Positions 35,266 through 48,035 of a stretch of 64,000 nt of DNA are shown piece after piece. Under the pieces are notes generated by a model that worked only from the letters and a program-made list of their open reading frames with translations, made no database searches and had not been told where the DNA came from. Source of the stretch: Falciphora oryzae (lineage: Eukaryota; Ascomycota; Sordariomycetes; Magnaporthales; Magnaporthaceae); assembly GCA_000733355.1 (NCBI GenBank), contig JNVV01000014.1, forward strand, positions 1 through 64,000. The letters run 5' to 3'. The stretch's first letter is position 1; every line of letters begins with the position of its first letter. Both the position numbers and the translations under genes were made by a program.

Positions 35266-37945
35266 AGTAAGTACAGCATCCTAGAAAATACGTAGCAATT
35301 ATTATTTTTAAAGCTAATCGTACCTACCACCTAATAGGGGAATCCATGCACGACGAGATCCAATGCAAGGTTTCACAGTCAGAGCAGACTCGAACGGCTT
35401 TTTTGCACGTTGAATATCAAGATCAGAGAGCTGAAATGACGTACCAGGCTAGGCACGCTGGGCGAGAATTGAAGGATGACGGGGGCGAAAGCGTCGCCTC
35501 AGCCGTCATGGAGACAAACGGGGAGGGCCTGCCGCCTCTCCCGAGGCCGCCACAGCCGCCACGGCCACCACGCCGCCACCAGGGCCCAGGTGACAGTTGC
35601 GCAAGGTATCGAGGCTGTTGACAGCCGGGTGTACCCACTCCTCGGTGGCGTTGCGTACGAGGGCTTGCCGTAAGGTTTAGTGCGCTTCTTGATCCTGCTT
35701 CGCGGCAGCTCTTGACGCCACCTAGACCCCCGGCTCCCCACGCTTTTGGTTGATAAGGAGAGTTGCGAGCCTTCACGCACGCGCTCGCGCTGTGACCAAC
35801 ACGCCCGTGTATGGCCAGGTGACGGCGCAGCCGCAGGTATTGACCAGTTCCGTTGTTAGACTATGTGAACCCCGATGGTGGCGCCGTGACCTTGGTCTTG
35901 TGACGTGTCGCTCACGCAGACAACCAACGTCCCCGATCTCCTACTTGTGCTAAGCTCGTTCAGCTTTGCTAGGAATTTCTCTGGACAGGGAGGAGTAGTC
36001 GTTGACATTGTCGCCTCCCAGCCGCGGAGTCCACGGTGTGAATCAGCTTGGGCGCCTGGTCCATGGCGAAGATGCCGTTGGTACAATACCCGAACGAGAG
36101 AGAAACGGATGCAGAAGAGGGGTTAGCAAGGCTCTTGTTCGCCTTCCAGTCGCCCGGATCCGCAAGGCTCTGGCCACTGTCTCGGCTCTGCACAAAGTGA
36201 CTGTTCCTATTCACGTTTAGAAGCGCGGAAAGACGACCGCTTGCTTGGGAATAGGACGAATAGCAAGCAGCCCCGGCCATTACGTTTTATTCACCTTGTC
36301 TGCTTCGACGCATGGCGTTCACTCATAGCACCTCCGGATGGCTATGTCGAACGGCCCGTGAACCTCGGGCCCACCTGGGGTATGGTGGTTCTCGTTAGCT
36401 GCCTGTGAGCAGCATCTGGAGGGAGGCTACTGTGAGCTGCGGGGGGGTTCGAGTCTGCTAGGCCTGGTGCGTATGGGGTCTTGGCTCAGAGGAGGTTCAG
36501 GGGCAAAGGCATCGTCGCTTGGGATAACGTTTAAGCTTAATTTTTCGCCATGGGAAAGTAAGGCCGTCGTACTTCGGATTCAGTCAGACCAGTGACTTCA
36601 CATCGCTAGATTGTGGCCCGGGGAGGCGGGGCCTGCGGCGTGCTACAGGTGACAGTTAATATGACTGGAATCAGCACTCGGGCGGTCGGATGACTACACC
36701 AAGTTTGCAAATCATCCCGCAGGGAAAAATTATTTGGGATCAGGACTCCTCCTAGCAAGCATGGGGCAGGTCAAACTACAACTCCAATCATTTAAATACC
36801 GAGCTTTTCCATCGCAAAGTCGCCTCTCCCCGGGGCTACTCGCTCAACACTACTAGGCTTCCCACAGGTGGCCACGGAAGGCATGGGTCGACACCTGAGC
36901 CGCTGCTAACCTCGTCCAGTACAGAAGGTTGTAAATCCTGCCACCTATCACCTATTAACGATAGGCACGAATACCATACGGCAATGACAAGCGTCTTGGG
37001 ACAACCGCATTTAAGTCGATTGGTAGCGAAGAATCCTCCATGCACTCTTTTGGCATTCCCTGGGCAAGGCACATGGCTGGAGGGCAACTACCAAAACAAC
37101 CCATGTTGTGAACCTCCCGCCACTTGCAAATTTCGGACAAGAGAGGGGAAGACCTAGCATTTCGGGCCTGCTTCGGCGACTATGGTATCTGTTGCCCTGG
37201 TGATCCAGAGTTGACCTTTGAATGTAAGCATTCTACCCAGAGAATTCCTGGTGGGCAAAAGGGGGCACCTTGAGAAGGGTGGTCACTACGGTCCTAGGGT
37301 AGTGGAGAGTCTGCTCAGGTGCCATACCAGCAGAGTGGCAGGGGCGTGTATATATCGATGCTTGCTTTTCCCAGCCGATACCCCGGCCCGAACAAGGGCT
37401 ACCAGCCCTAAGAGCTATCCTCCTTTACCAGACAGGCAAGCCTGTACCAGACCCTACCAGGCTACCACGAGAGGTCTGTGCGCTTTGCTGGGCCACAGAG
37501 CTGGAAAGCCAGATAAATTTCTTCCCCTCCAACCTTTCCCAGCTTTTCCTTTTTTCTTTCCATCACCACGCCAACAAATCTCCAAGCCAAAACTCCTGCC
37601 AAACGAAGCCGCCCAGCAACATACCCAACTCTAGCTATACCAGAGCAACTCGACAAGCCAAAGTCAAGCCAGAATACCAACAGCTGCGGCTTGCCAACTC
37701 CATTGACTATCACTTATCTCTTTTCCAAACTGTCACGTCGCCCACGTATCCGCGCAACTGGCAGATACCTACCTACCTCCGCACCTTTGGCCCGTCGTGT
37801 TTCCAAGTCGTTGTGTTACAGAAAAGGACCAGTGAAGGTACGTTGAGAATGCAGTATTTACCTCGCCCTCAGCCAAGCCGTATCCTTCCCTCAAGCCGTT
37901 AGCTTATTGGATCTATTTGTTAACCACATATTCGTCCACCGCCAG
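35266..37945. other. Intergenic, possibly eroded 3' part of the NLR-like gene
   Basis: About 2.7 kb. A frame at 35346-35621 ending in a Pro-rich stretch may be residue of the same locus, but does not splice in frame to 34828-35265. From 36000 to 37800 nothing is recognised. A GTACGT...CCGCCAG pair (about 37839-37945) directly before the next start codon could be a 5' UTR intron. Confidence 0.4.
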
Positions 37946-38287
37946 ATGTCTGCCCAAGCGTCGCTCACGACCACGGCCAAGATCCAGTTCATGGCCTGCT
38001 TTGTCGCCAGTACCGTAATGAATGGTATACACGAGGAGATGGGCCACGACCCGGCCAATTTTAACGTCATGTGCACGGCGCAGGCGTCGCCCTCGGTCAT
38101 CCGGCTCGAGGCACAGCTCTTGGTGGCCTTCGCCAGCCTTGGCGAGGAGGCCATCGCGATGATTGAGGTCATCGACACCGAGATTATGGCCGCTCTTGGA
38201 GCCTCCGGAGTCCCGGCCGACGTGGCCGACAACGTTTGGGCCAATAATTGCGAGCGACTTCACACAATGGTTATTGGGTTCTTCTGA
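37946..38287 (+). CDS. Small hypothetical protein (113 aa)
   Basis: Not recognised. MSAQASLTTTAKIQFMACF start, mostly helical and hydrophobic, no signal peptide or transmembrane helix of full length. Codons favour C or G in the third position (GCC, GTC, ATC, GAG), as in the confirmed genes, which argues for real coding. The ATG directly follows an acceptor-like CCGCCAG, so an upstream 5' UTR exon is plausible. It may equally be a single exon of a longer, eroded gene; a minisatellite and a transposon follow immediately. Confidence 0.4.
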   Translation: MSAQASLTTTAKIQFMACFVASTVMNGIHEEMGHDPANFNVMCTAQASPSVIRLEAQLLVAFASLGEEAIAMIEVIDTEIMAALGASGVPADVADNVWANNCERLHTMVIGFF

Positions 38288-38453
38288 GAAACTCTTCAAG
38301 CGTAAGAATTTCATCCCTGCTCCGAGGTCATCTTCGAGGTCCTCTTTGCTCTTCGTTCTAACTCGGAAACATGGTCTAACGTTTAGAGGAGGCAGGCCTA
38401 GGTGGTCGGAGACACGGGGAGTCTTCGGTATGTGGGGGGTTTGGTGCGTGGGG

Positions 38454-38610
38454 AGTTTGGTACGTGGGAGTGCCGCAAAGGCACCCCCACGTACCAAGCT
38501 CTGTGCCGTTGCGGTGCCTCCGGGTAGACGCAACGGCACACCCACGTACCAAGCTCTGTGCCGTTGCGGTGCTTCCGGGCAGCCACAACAGCACTCCCAC
38601 GTACCAAACT
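38454..38610. repeat. Inverted-repeat-bounded minisatellite
   Basis: A perfect 20-nt inverted pair (38454-38473 AGTTTGGTACGTGGGAGTGC; 38591-38610 is its complement) encloses about two tandem units of roughly 57 bp (CCCACGTACCAAGCTCTGTG, then CCGTTGCGGTGC). The unit itself contains the arm sequence, so the left arm can also pair with nearer copies (at about 38480). A foldback element or hairpin-prone satellite. Confidence 0.75.
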
Positions 38611-38903
38611 ATGCCTCGGTCTGGCGCATGCACTCGGAGGAACCTGGAGGAAGGGAGCAGGGAAACGGCCCTTTGGTGATCTATTTCGTGTAATTATATA
38701 TACTGTCTCGGTGGGAGCAACTTCAACCGCTGCAATCTGGCATGTTCGTGAGAGAACCGTTGCGGGCATCAGCGCAGTAGCGACGAGGCCCGAACAAATG
38801 CTGGGCTCGTCCGCCACCTTCGACATACAGCCTCGGCCCGGAATGCTGGTCTCAAGACAGACTGATATTTCATAGTTTCTCCTGCCGCATCCTGTCCCTG
38901 ATA

Positions 38904-40769
38904 AGTCAAAGCACCCCCTTTTCGGCACCCCCTCTATCTGGCACGCAAATGAGATCCGATCAACACCAAACCTAGTGCATTCAACTGCAAATTTCCCCCT
39001 CAATTCAACTAACCTGGATACATGACCGTACTGACTCCTGATCAGAATTTTCCGCTCTTTCAGGTGCCCTATCTGGCACCTCCTCAACTTCACCCCTTGC
39101 CTCTGCAACGCGGCGGAGACTGACGAAGGTTTCGTTGGGATTCGCTACAATCCTCCTTTTTTTGCGAGGCCGCAGTGCCTTCAATTGTCCCTCCAGTTCG
39201 CTGATTTTTTGATAGGCTGTAGCCAACTCAAGATCACGCGCTTTATAGCCTTTTTGGACCTTCCGGAGGAAAAGCCGCGACGTTGAGGAGGCCGGAATCC
39301 GGGCTTTGAAAATGCTGATTTGATCGGCCAACTCTCGGGTCCGTTTGGGAGTCCGCCAGGCCACCTGGGACAGTTGGGAAAGGGCATTTGAATTTGCATT
39401 GGCCCTGTTTTTTGCGGCAGATTGTTGAATTTCGGCTCGTCGGTTGTCGTTGTTGGAATTTTCCATCAAAAGCCGGCTATTTAGGGGTTTTAGTATGTTG
39501 CGAGGCCAAAGGCCCGATGCCCGCCACCCTGCCGTGGTTATTTGCAAAGTAAAAGCTTTAGTACGTGCGTAGGCATACGTCTGTAAAAATTAACGTTTTC
39601 CAACCACAATAAAGCAGGTAAACAGAGCTTGGGACCCTGTTTTTTGGCGGTAGGCGTATTTGAAAGGGCTAAAAACCGATAGGTCCAAAGGTTGCAGGAC
39701 GTGGGAGGTATGAAGGGGTAAATATAGGAAATAAACGTTGTGCAGTTGGCAAAAAGACATAAACTCTTTGGTGACGTGGGATCCGTGGCCGTCGAGGATC
39801 AACAAACGGGGGTTAGGGGTAAGGGGTTGGGTGCGAGGGAGGAAAACCTTTTGCAGCCATTCGACGGCAGTACGGTCCGTAGTCCACCCGTTATCTGTTG
39901 CAGTAAATTCCCAGCCTTTAAATTGGCTTAAATCCTCTGGAAACCATTGCTTTTGCACGTATTTTCTTTTGAAAATGATAAGGGGAGGAAGGGAAACGCC
40001 AGTAGCCGAAATGCAATTGATAAAACTCGTCCAAATGCGCGAACCGGGCTCTTTCCTTTGCAAATGCCGGGCTTTTGCAGCTTCCGCAAGGCCCAAAACA
40101 AGCCCGTTGCCTGTTTTACCTTCCTGGAAGCCCCCTTCGTCGGCGTTGTAGGTGTTTTCCGGTTTGATCGCGGCCACCTCTGGGATCTGGAGGTACCGCC
40201 ACCACTCCCGGATTACTGCAAAAGTAGCCCCTTTAACTCGTGCAAATTGCATGCGCCGGCCTTTTCCGGCACGTATCTCCGGATATCGACGCAAAAAACG
40301 CTTGATCCAACGCTTCCCAAGGGGCTGGGGGGTGCCCCGGAGGCGTAAAATCTCCTCCGCAAAAAAGCGGACTTCTGCGTGCGTCGGTGGGAGGCCTAAG
40401 GAGCCCTGAATAAGCACTCAAATCGCCAGGCCCTTCTCCTGCTCAGGGCCTAACCGTTGATGCGGTTCTTGTGCTTGCCGGGGTGGTAGGACGCCTTTAA
40501 GGCGGGATTGAAGGGTTGACCTCGGTATACCGTAGGTGCGGGCGGCCGCCGCGGTTCGGGCCCCTGCCTGCACGGCGGCGATAGCCTGGTCGACTTTTCG
40601 CTCCGTATACTGCTTCTCTGGCATTTCAGCATTGCAATGCAGAAAAAATGAAGGAAAACGGCCTAAAATTGCGGAAATCACGGAGAAAATAAAGACGGGG
40701 GTAGATCCGGGCGTATGGGTCATGCCCGTGCCTTACTCAGGGGGGTGCCGAAAGGGGGGTGCTTTGACT
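38904..40769 (-). mobile_element. Pogo/Fot1-type DNA transposon, 1,866 bp
   Basis: Bounded by 29-bp terminal inverted repeats starting AGTCAAAGCACCCCC (38904-38932; complement at 40741-40769) with a single mismatch, and flanked on both sides by TA (38902-38903 and 40770-40771), the target duplication of Tc1/mariner/pogo elements. It carries one transposase frame on the minus strand. Well-preserved ends suggest a fairly recent insertion. Confidence 0.93.
39005..40723 (-). pseudogene. Pogo/Fot1 transposase with two in-frame stops
   Basis: One frame of 573 codons runs 40723 to 39005, broken by TGA at 40418-40420 and TAA at 39590-39592. Read through, it has an N-terminal HTH_psq motif (KVDQAIAAVQAGARTAAAAR and YGIPRSTLQSRLKG), a CENP-B-type second HTH (GLPPTHAEVRFFAEEIL, IKRFLRRYPEI), then the DDE catalytic core: Asp in YNADEGGFQEG, Asp in LLILDGHGSH, Asp in VLQPLDLSVF, and a coiled-coil basic C-terminus. 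The first stop lies where relatives have Trp, the second fits a Gln codon, both C-to-T type changes as RIP makes. The transposase is predicted inactive as it stands. Confidence 0.88.
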
Positions 40770-40771
40770 TA

Positions 40772-41097
40772 ACTCTTCGTGCCAGTGCCAGGGTAACTGC
40801 TTTCACCTTCTGGTTCTTCGCATATTACACCGAGACACCGCCCGGGGAAATGGGCCAGCTATGACGTCGGTATCCATCCACGGTCATTTGCAAATCCCTA
40901 TCTGCTGGGAAACTCAATGCCATCGGCAACGACAGTAAGAAGCGCCGAAAGCCACAGCACCAGCCACCCGGTGGGAGGAAGACAAAGGGCTCGCTGTTCC
41001 TGGAATGCATAATTATGCCGTTTTTTTCTCCTGTCTTGACTTTTCCCACTGCTCTTCTGGCCTGCTTGGCTCAGTCCTTCATGTTCTTTGGCATTGG
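40772..41097. other. Short host spacer between two transposons
   Basis: About 330 bp of non-repeat sequence between the pogo element and the MULE. No gene recognised. Confidence 0.5.
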
Positions 41098-43353
41098 AAG
41101 ATTGAGGGCTTCGTTAGCAGGACCGCACGTTTTGTTGGAGGGACCGCAAATAGTGGATTTTTGCTGGGGCCACAGTGCTAACATCGCCAAACATGCACGC
41201 ATTCGGTACCTTTGCCAATTGCCAGCGATTTCCAGCCAATTTAATGCTTTTGCGAATAACTTTATAGATTTTGATGTATGACCTGTAGTTTTTGATGCTT
41301 TTTGATTTTTTTTGGCCCGCATACAAATTAAAATTTTCTTTACCCATGCAGGCCCTACTTTTTGCTTTTCGCACCAACGGCCAACGGCTACGGGCGACGG
41401 CCTACCGCTAATATGAATAACCCTACTTTTTATCCCTCCTTTGCAGAGGGCGAGGCGGCCCTTCTGGCGTACGCGTATGAAAACGGCTACAATCTAGCCG
41501 TTAAAGAGCGTTTCTTACGAGGCGCTAAAGGCGAGGCTATCACGAGAGTCAATTACCGCTGTTCCAAAGGCCGGCCCAAGTCCGCTGCAGTTACCTAAGC
41601 CGCCGAGGCCACGTACGAGACCAAACGACGTAAGACCTCCTCCTAGATGACAGATTGCGGTTTTAAGGTTAACCTTTAACGCGTTCCCGGGCAGGGCTGG
41701 AAGATCGAGCCCGTTAGGGCGCGTGACGGCTAAGAGCTTACTTATAACTACCGCTTTATTGTAGCAATTGCTTTTGCTTCGTTCCGGTAACGTAACCTGG
41801 CCTAATACGAAGACCGGATCGTTGCAGACTGGAGGGCGGGCACGAGGCCGTTATAGATTATAGTTAATTTCCGGGAGTTAGGCGAGGCCGTTGACTTTGG
41901 CTATTAGGACTTTAATAACCTTTTGCACGATTGCCGGCGCAAAGAGCTTAACGGACGCACGCTTATCTAGTGGCTTTATGAGGTACTATTAAATAACATT
42001 AGATCCTATCAGATTGCCTGCTAATTTACTTGTTTCCGATAGCAACTCGATAACCTAGATGCGTTTTTTTAGCGTGACTTTAGGGACGAAAACGGCCGGA
42101 TCCTTTGCCTATTTATCGCTTTAAAAACCTCCCTCCCTTTTTTTGAAGCCGCCCCTAACGTGCTCGTTGCCGATTGTACTTATAAGATTAACCGCTTTGG
42201 CCTACCCCTATTTAATTTTTGTGGGATCCAGCTTTTCCGGAAGTCCTTTTCGATTGCCGCCGCGTTTATTAACGCCGAGAAAAAAAGCTAATATGCGTGG
42301 GCTTTGCAAGCGTTGTACGAGTATTTGTTAGAAAACGACGTGCCTTTCCCTAAATTGGTGGTTACAGACCGGGAGTTGGCGTTAATTAATGTTTTAAGGT
42401 GCTACGAGGATTTTAAGCGCGTTCCCCATTTGCTTTGCAGGTGGCACGTTAATATAAACGTTTTAGCTAAAAGCAAGCGTTATTTCCCACCGGCTACGCG
42501 TTTCCCTAACGGTTTAATTAAGCGCAACGAAAGGTTTTCCGCGTTCTTTAAAAATTGGAATGCTTTGTTAATTTTTAATAGCGAGGAAGTATTCGAGGAT
42601 CGCTTAAAAACGTTTACTAATGGCAAATACCTAGCGGAGGCCGTAGATTACGCGGTAAAAACCTGGATCGACCTATGGAAGACCGTCTTTGTTGATTGTT
42701 GGGTTAACCTCGTATTTCATTTTGGCTACCGTACAACCTCTATCGTTGAGTCGCTCCACGCTGGCATGAAGAGGTTTATTATAAGCGCGGGCGGCGATCT
42801 GGCTACAGTTTTTCGTAAACTGACATCATATTGGCGCAACCAAACAGCGGATATCAAGCTCGCACGCAACCAGGGGATGAATAAGGCGCCGTTCGGGCTT
42901 GACGAGCTACTTTACGGCTTTATTAAAAGCCAAGTCGTGCTGCAGGCGCTACGGAGGTGCGAGGAAGAGATCGCGGCTTTGCTAAAGCAATTTCGGCAAG
43001 GTTATTGGGATTTGGCACCTAACGAGCCCTGCATTTGTACTATCACGGCTTTTTACGGACTGCCCTGCCGCTAAAAGGCGCAGCCGCCCCCTTTTATAGC
43101 GCCGGCCCGACTCTCAACGGGCTTTGCCCGTGGCCGTGGCCGTCAGCCTGCCCGTGGCCGTGGCCGTCAGCCTGCCCGTAGCCGTGCCCGTACCCGTGCC
43201 CGTGAACCTTTTTCGTTACCGGATCCCTTCCGTAAAAAGGAGGGTATTTACGAAGCCGGCACCGCCAACCTACGACGATTTGCGCGCATAATAACGAAAT
43301 ACGAGTTTATAAATAACGAAAAGGAGGAGATTGACCTAATTCCTACTAAATTT

Positions 43354-43889
43354 TGTAACAAACGGCGGCCTCCTTAGGGAAGGGAGGTCACGTTTGAAGG
43401 GAAAAGGGGGATCTTAGAGGTTCAGCAACTCAACAGTCTGGTTTGTGCAAAGCTCGACAAGCTAATGATGATAAGAAACAAGAAACGATTGCTTGGCCTT
43501 CGAACTCCTTTTATAGGGGGTTTTGCAGGCCCTTTTTATGCACAGCCTCCCAGCCACCCCTCGGCTGCCGTCGGCAGAGTCTCTTCCTCCATGATGCCCG
43601 TCCGGGCTGGTTGTGCTTTGGTGCGTTATGGTTTGGAATAACATGCCACTGACCTCCTGGTACAACATGCCACTGACCCTTTGGTTTGGAACAACATGCC
43701 ACTGATCCTCTGGTTTGGAACAATATGCCACTGACCTCCTGGTTTGGAATAACATGCCACTGACCTTTTGGTTTGGAACAACATGCCACTTTGGCGTACA
43801 CCCTTTTGGCCACTACCGGAGTCCCTTTTTGAGGCTACCGGTGGCGGTCCTTAGGGCTGCTGATCGTGGCTGCGGATCGGGGTGTTACA
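43354..43889 (-). repeat. Gypsy 3' LTR (536 bp)
   Basis: On the minus strand starts TGTAACACCCCGATCC and ends GCCGTTTGTTACA. Includes six tandem copies (about 43625-43795) of a roughly 29-bp unit built on GGAACAACATGCCACTGAC. Compared with the other LTR it has several C-to-T type differences (for example TTTGGAATAAC for TCTGGAACAAC) and one unit fewer. Confidence 0.93.
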
Positions 43890-44140
43890 ACTATCCCCCT
43901 CCTAAAGAGGCTGTCCTCGGCCTCTAACCTTTTCCTCCTTCTTCCTGGTGCAACGACAAGTCTTCATGGACTCGCAAGGGCGTTGACCGTCTTTTTCCCT
44001 TCGCCTAGGGGTGGGCGCTGGTTTCTAGTAAAACCTTTGGAAAAGGATGACCAATTTGGCGATTCTCAGGGCTCCTCTTCACTACTTGGCTCCACGTCCT
44101 GGAGCTCGCGGATCTTTTGGTTCCTCCAACCTCGGGCCTT

Positions 44141-47100
44141 TTAAAAGGCTCGCACTCTCGCGGGTGCGTTTTGGAGGTGCTCCTCTGGTTCCTAAGTGTT
44201 GTATTCTGCCGGCCAGTCCTTCCACTTGACCAGGTAGTACTTCTTGCCTTTGATGTAGCCCTCGTTTCGTACCTCTTCGACTTCCCATTCGTCTTAGTCG
44301 TCCTCGTACTCGGGCATGGGCAGCGGCACCTCGTCTCTTTGTTTTCTGGCAGTGTACCGCTCGAGGTATTGCACAGGGAAAACGTCGTGCAAACGGCGGT
44401 GGTGCTCGGGAAGTGCCAATCGGTAGGCCTGCTGACCGATGCGTTCGGTGATCCGAAAGGGGCCGATCCATCTGGGTGCTAACTTTTTGTTTTTTAACCG
44501 CAGGTTTTTCGTAGATAACTTTACCAAATCTCTAATTGCGAATTGCATGGGGGTATGGTTTTTGTTATAGTATTTAGCTGACCGTTCCTGTGCTTGCAGC
44601 AACGTTTCCTTAAGTTCTTTACGCATTGCGTGAAGCCGTTCGATACGGTTCCTTGCTGCGGGTACCCTCCCTTTAGGGATATCGTCCGCGATATCAATCC
44701 GCATTTCGCAATCCGATCCGTATAGGAAGTAGAATGGCGAATGCCTTGTGGTAAAGTTCCTGCTATTGTTATAAGCGTACGCTGCTAGTGGTAGCAGTGA
44801 TGCCTAGGAATTTTCCGAACCAGCGCAGTAGCTGCGGAGGTAATCCTTGATCATACGATTTAGGACTTCCGTTTGCCCGTCCGTTTGAGGATGGTAGGCG
44901 GTCGATATGCGTTTTTTGATGATTTGGTGTTTGCATACTTCTTTCCAAAAGGTACTGGTGATGCGGCTGTCCCGATCGCTAACGATGCTTTTAGGAGTGC
45001 CGAACACGCATTTGATACGCTCGAAAAACAGTTCTGCGAACTGTCCGGCGCTTGTATCCGCTTGTGTAGGGATAAGCACTACGTATTTGGTTAACCGGCA
45101 TACGACGACGAGAATCGCGTTGAAGACCTGACCATTCGCCGTCCTGTTTTTAGGTAGGCCAGTTACCCAATCTAAAGAGATCTCTTTCATAGGCTGTCCG
45201 TCCTTTGGCGGTGGCAGGGGTTCAAGCTTGCCGTAGGGCTTGTGACGATGAATCGCCTTCCTTTAGCATTGAGGGCACGATGCTATATATGCAGTAACAT
45301 CCCCTTTGACCCCATCCCATTAAAAAAAGCGCTGGATTAGATTTAGGGTTTTGGCCACGCCCTAATGACCGGCTCCTGGAAAATCGTGAAATTGTTTCAA
45401 GATTTCGGTCCTTAAGGCCTCGTTTGCAGGGACATAAACCTGGTTTCCCCGGAAGATCAACTCGTTACCGTCAGTTAGGTGGAAGCACGATGCTCCTCGC
45501 TGCCGAGGCGTCGTTTCAGTATCTCGGTGCGGTGCGGTATATTTCGCGTCAAGTACTGGCAGGCGGGGCTTCTTAACTTCTGTTAGCCTTTTGAGCAAAT
45601 TCATGCTCGCCGGATCCCGCTTTTGTACGTCCCCAATCTATTTCCTTAGCGACGTTGGGATCCCCTTAGGGGAGTCCGATGCGTTGCTCTCAAGCTAATT
45701 TAAGGCGGTACGTGCCTCCTGGCGAGTGATAGATTGCACCTGTAGGGCATGGATGACCCTAAGGGTGTCTGGATCGTCGGCTAACGTAAGTTGTGCCAAA
45801 CGTACGCTGTCCCGCTCGCTTCGCCGGTTAGAAACAAAGTTTCCGGGGGATCGCTCGTTGGGTGCGCTTTTTGCGCTTACTGGCTGGGGAGGCTTATTGG
45901 GCGTCACTCCTTCGGCAGTGTCCTCTGCTGCGTGCTGTTTATGACCAAGCACGTTTTTCCGACCCATTTTATTAGATAGCGTCGGTAGAAGCTTCTTAAT
46001 GAGAGTTTCCTGTCCTTCCTCTTGACCGTCCATATAGTCCGGTCGACGAGATGGAGCGTCCGCCGGGTTTAGGGACCCTGGCCGGTACTTGATCTCGAAG
46101 TCGTACGGCGCCAACTGTAGTAGCCAGCGTGCCTGACGTCCGTTCAAGCGCTCCTGCTTCATGAAAGCTTTTAAGTTCTTATGATCCGAAAATACCTTTA
46201 TGGCTTGCGCTCCTTCGAGGTAATGTCGCTAATGGCGAAAACTTCCCATTATTGCGAAAAGTTCCTTATCGTACATAGGGTACCGGATTTCGGCCCCTTT
46301 GAACTTCTGGGACCAGAAGGCTATGGGGTGCCACTGGTCGCCGTGCTTTTGCGATAAGATGCCTGCCCTGGCAAAGTTGGAAGCATCCGTTTCCAACCGC
46401 AAAGGTAAACGCGGGTCGTAGTGCCGTAGCACTGGCGCGGTTGTGAAGGCGTTAATTAGGTCCTCGAACGCTTGCTGCTGTGGTTCCTGCCAGTGATGGC
46501 CTATTTGGCCTGGCTTGCGTCCGTTCTTCATCCTTTGCAAAAGGTCGTGCAAAGGCTTCGCTATGCGGGAAAAGCCGTGGATGAATCGTCGGTAAAAGTT
46601 GCAAAATCCAATAAAAATTTGGATATCTTTGTACGTGCGAGGTGGGTGGTTAATCCATTCGCGAACGACCTGGACACGCGCAGGGTCCATTTTGAGCCTT
46701 TCGGTGTTAACGATGAAACTTAGGAACTTAAGTTCCTGCTGGAAAAAGGTGCACTTTTTCGGGTTGGCGTAAAGCTCGAAAGCGCGAAGTCGATCCAGGA
46801 CCAACTTTAGGTGGTGCTGGTGTTCCTCCTCGCTGTTGGAATAAATGAGGATATCGTCCAAATAGACGATAACGAAATCGTCCACTAGGCCTCGTAAGGC
46901 CCGGTTGATATAGCTTTGGAACGATGCTGGGGCGTTGGTAAGCCCGAAAGGTAGCACGAGGTACTTGTAATGCCCGTACTTGGTGCGGAACGCGGTTTTC
47001 CACTCGTCGCCCTCTTTAATGCGAAGTTGATAATAGGCGTTAACGAGGTCGATTTTGGAAAAGCATTTGGCACCGTTCAACCGGTCGAGCATTTCCCCAA

Positions 47101-48035
47101 TAAGTGGAAGGGGTGCTTTGTTCTTAATGGTAATATCGTTTAGCCCTCGGTAATCGACGCATAAGCGCAACGTGCCATCCTTTTTAGGGACAAAAATGAC
47201 AGGTGCTCCTGCGGGTGATTGCGATTCGCGGATGATGCCTTGTGCGAGGGCATCAGCGAGGTACTCCCGGAGCGCTTCGGACTCGGCGGGAGACAGGTGA
47301 TAGATCTGCTTCCACGGGGGCTCCTTGCCCGGGATCAAATCGATGGCGTGGTCACCGTGGCCATGCTTCGGAAGCATTTTTCCCTTGCGGACGTCGAACA
47401 CGTCGGAATGGCTCTTTCGGAGGCTCACAGGGACGTTCCCTAAATCCGGCGGTTCGTCCGGAGGGTCCTCGAACGAATCGTCCTCTTCGGGGACGATAGA
47501 AGGGTTAAAGCGAATAGAACAAACAAATACACGATCCTTTGCTTGGAGTTTTTTTCGGAATTGGTGTGCGGATAGTTGATGAATGCGCGGGCGTTGGTTG
47601 AAACGCCAAGTTCTTTCGGCCGGGTGAAGGTCCATAGCCAGTTCCTGCATCAATGGCATGCCCACGAGGATGGGGGCGTCTGCCAGGTTCCGATCGATGG
47701 CAAGGAACGGCCGGATAACTTCTACCGGGGTGCCGTACTGGTCACAAAGGCTTAGGCGTAGGTGATAAACACCGTAGGTCCTTACACCTTGGTCACCTGC
47801 AGCGGCTAAAGTGAGAGACTGGTGGTCGTGTTTGGGACGGTTGCAAGGCTGATATCCCAAGGATTTGCAAAAGGTGATGGAAACTGTGTTTACTTCGGCG
47901 AACGTGTTTAAGCCGATTTCGACCCTAACTTTTGGACCGCCGTTGGGAGCGCTAACGGTCCCTTTGGTGACGAGCGCAGGGGCTGTGCGAAGCTGGTCGT
48001 CACGGAACACCGGTGCGGGGATGACCGGGTTCCCC
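44141..48035 (-). pseudogene. pol: Gypsy pol (protease-RT-RNase H-integrase-chromodomain), RIP-inactivated
   Basis: Continuous frame from about 48035 to 44141 broken by stops at 46229, 45695, 45638, 45362, about 45326, 45263, 44804, 44294 and 44192; most are TAG/TAA at sites where related Pol proteins have Trp or Gln. Domains in order: aspartic protease with NTFAEVNTVS (catalytic Asp appears changed to Asn, a G-to-A change), reverse transcriptase with VIVYLDDILIYS, RNase H with LETDASNFARAGIL, integrase zinc-binding region (GAGH...CPQC), DDE core (ISLDWVTGLPK; IVSDRDSRITSTFW; TAYHPQTDGQTEVLNRM), GPF/Y-like region (LAPRWIGPFRI) and a chromodomain (KYYLVKWKDWPAEYNT) that can target heterochromatin. 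Confidence 0.95.

Noticed and set aside
36420..36480. Possible tRNA T-arm (GGGTTCGAGTC)
   Set aside because: No matching acceptor stem or 7-bp closing pair within 75 bases upstream.
43625..43795. Regularly spaced repeats resembling a CRISPR array
   Set aside because: They are tandem units without unique spacers, lie inside an LTR, and are repeated in the other LTR of a eukaryotic retrotransposon.
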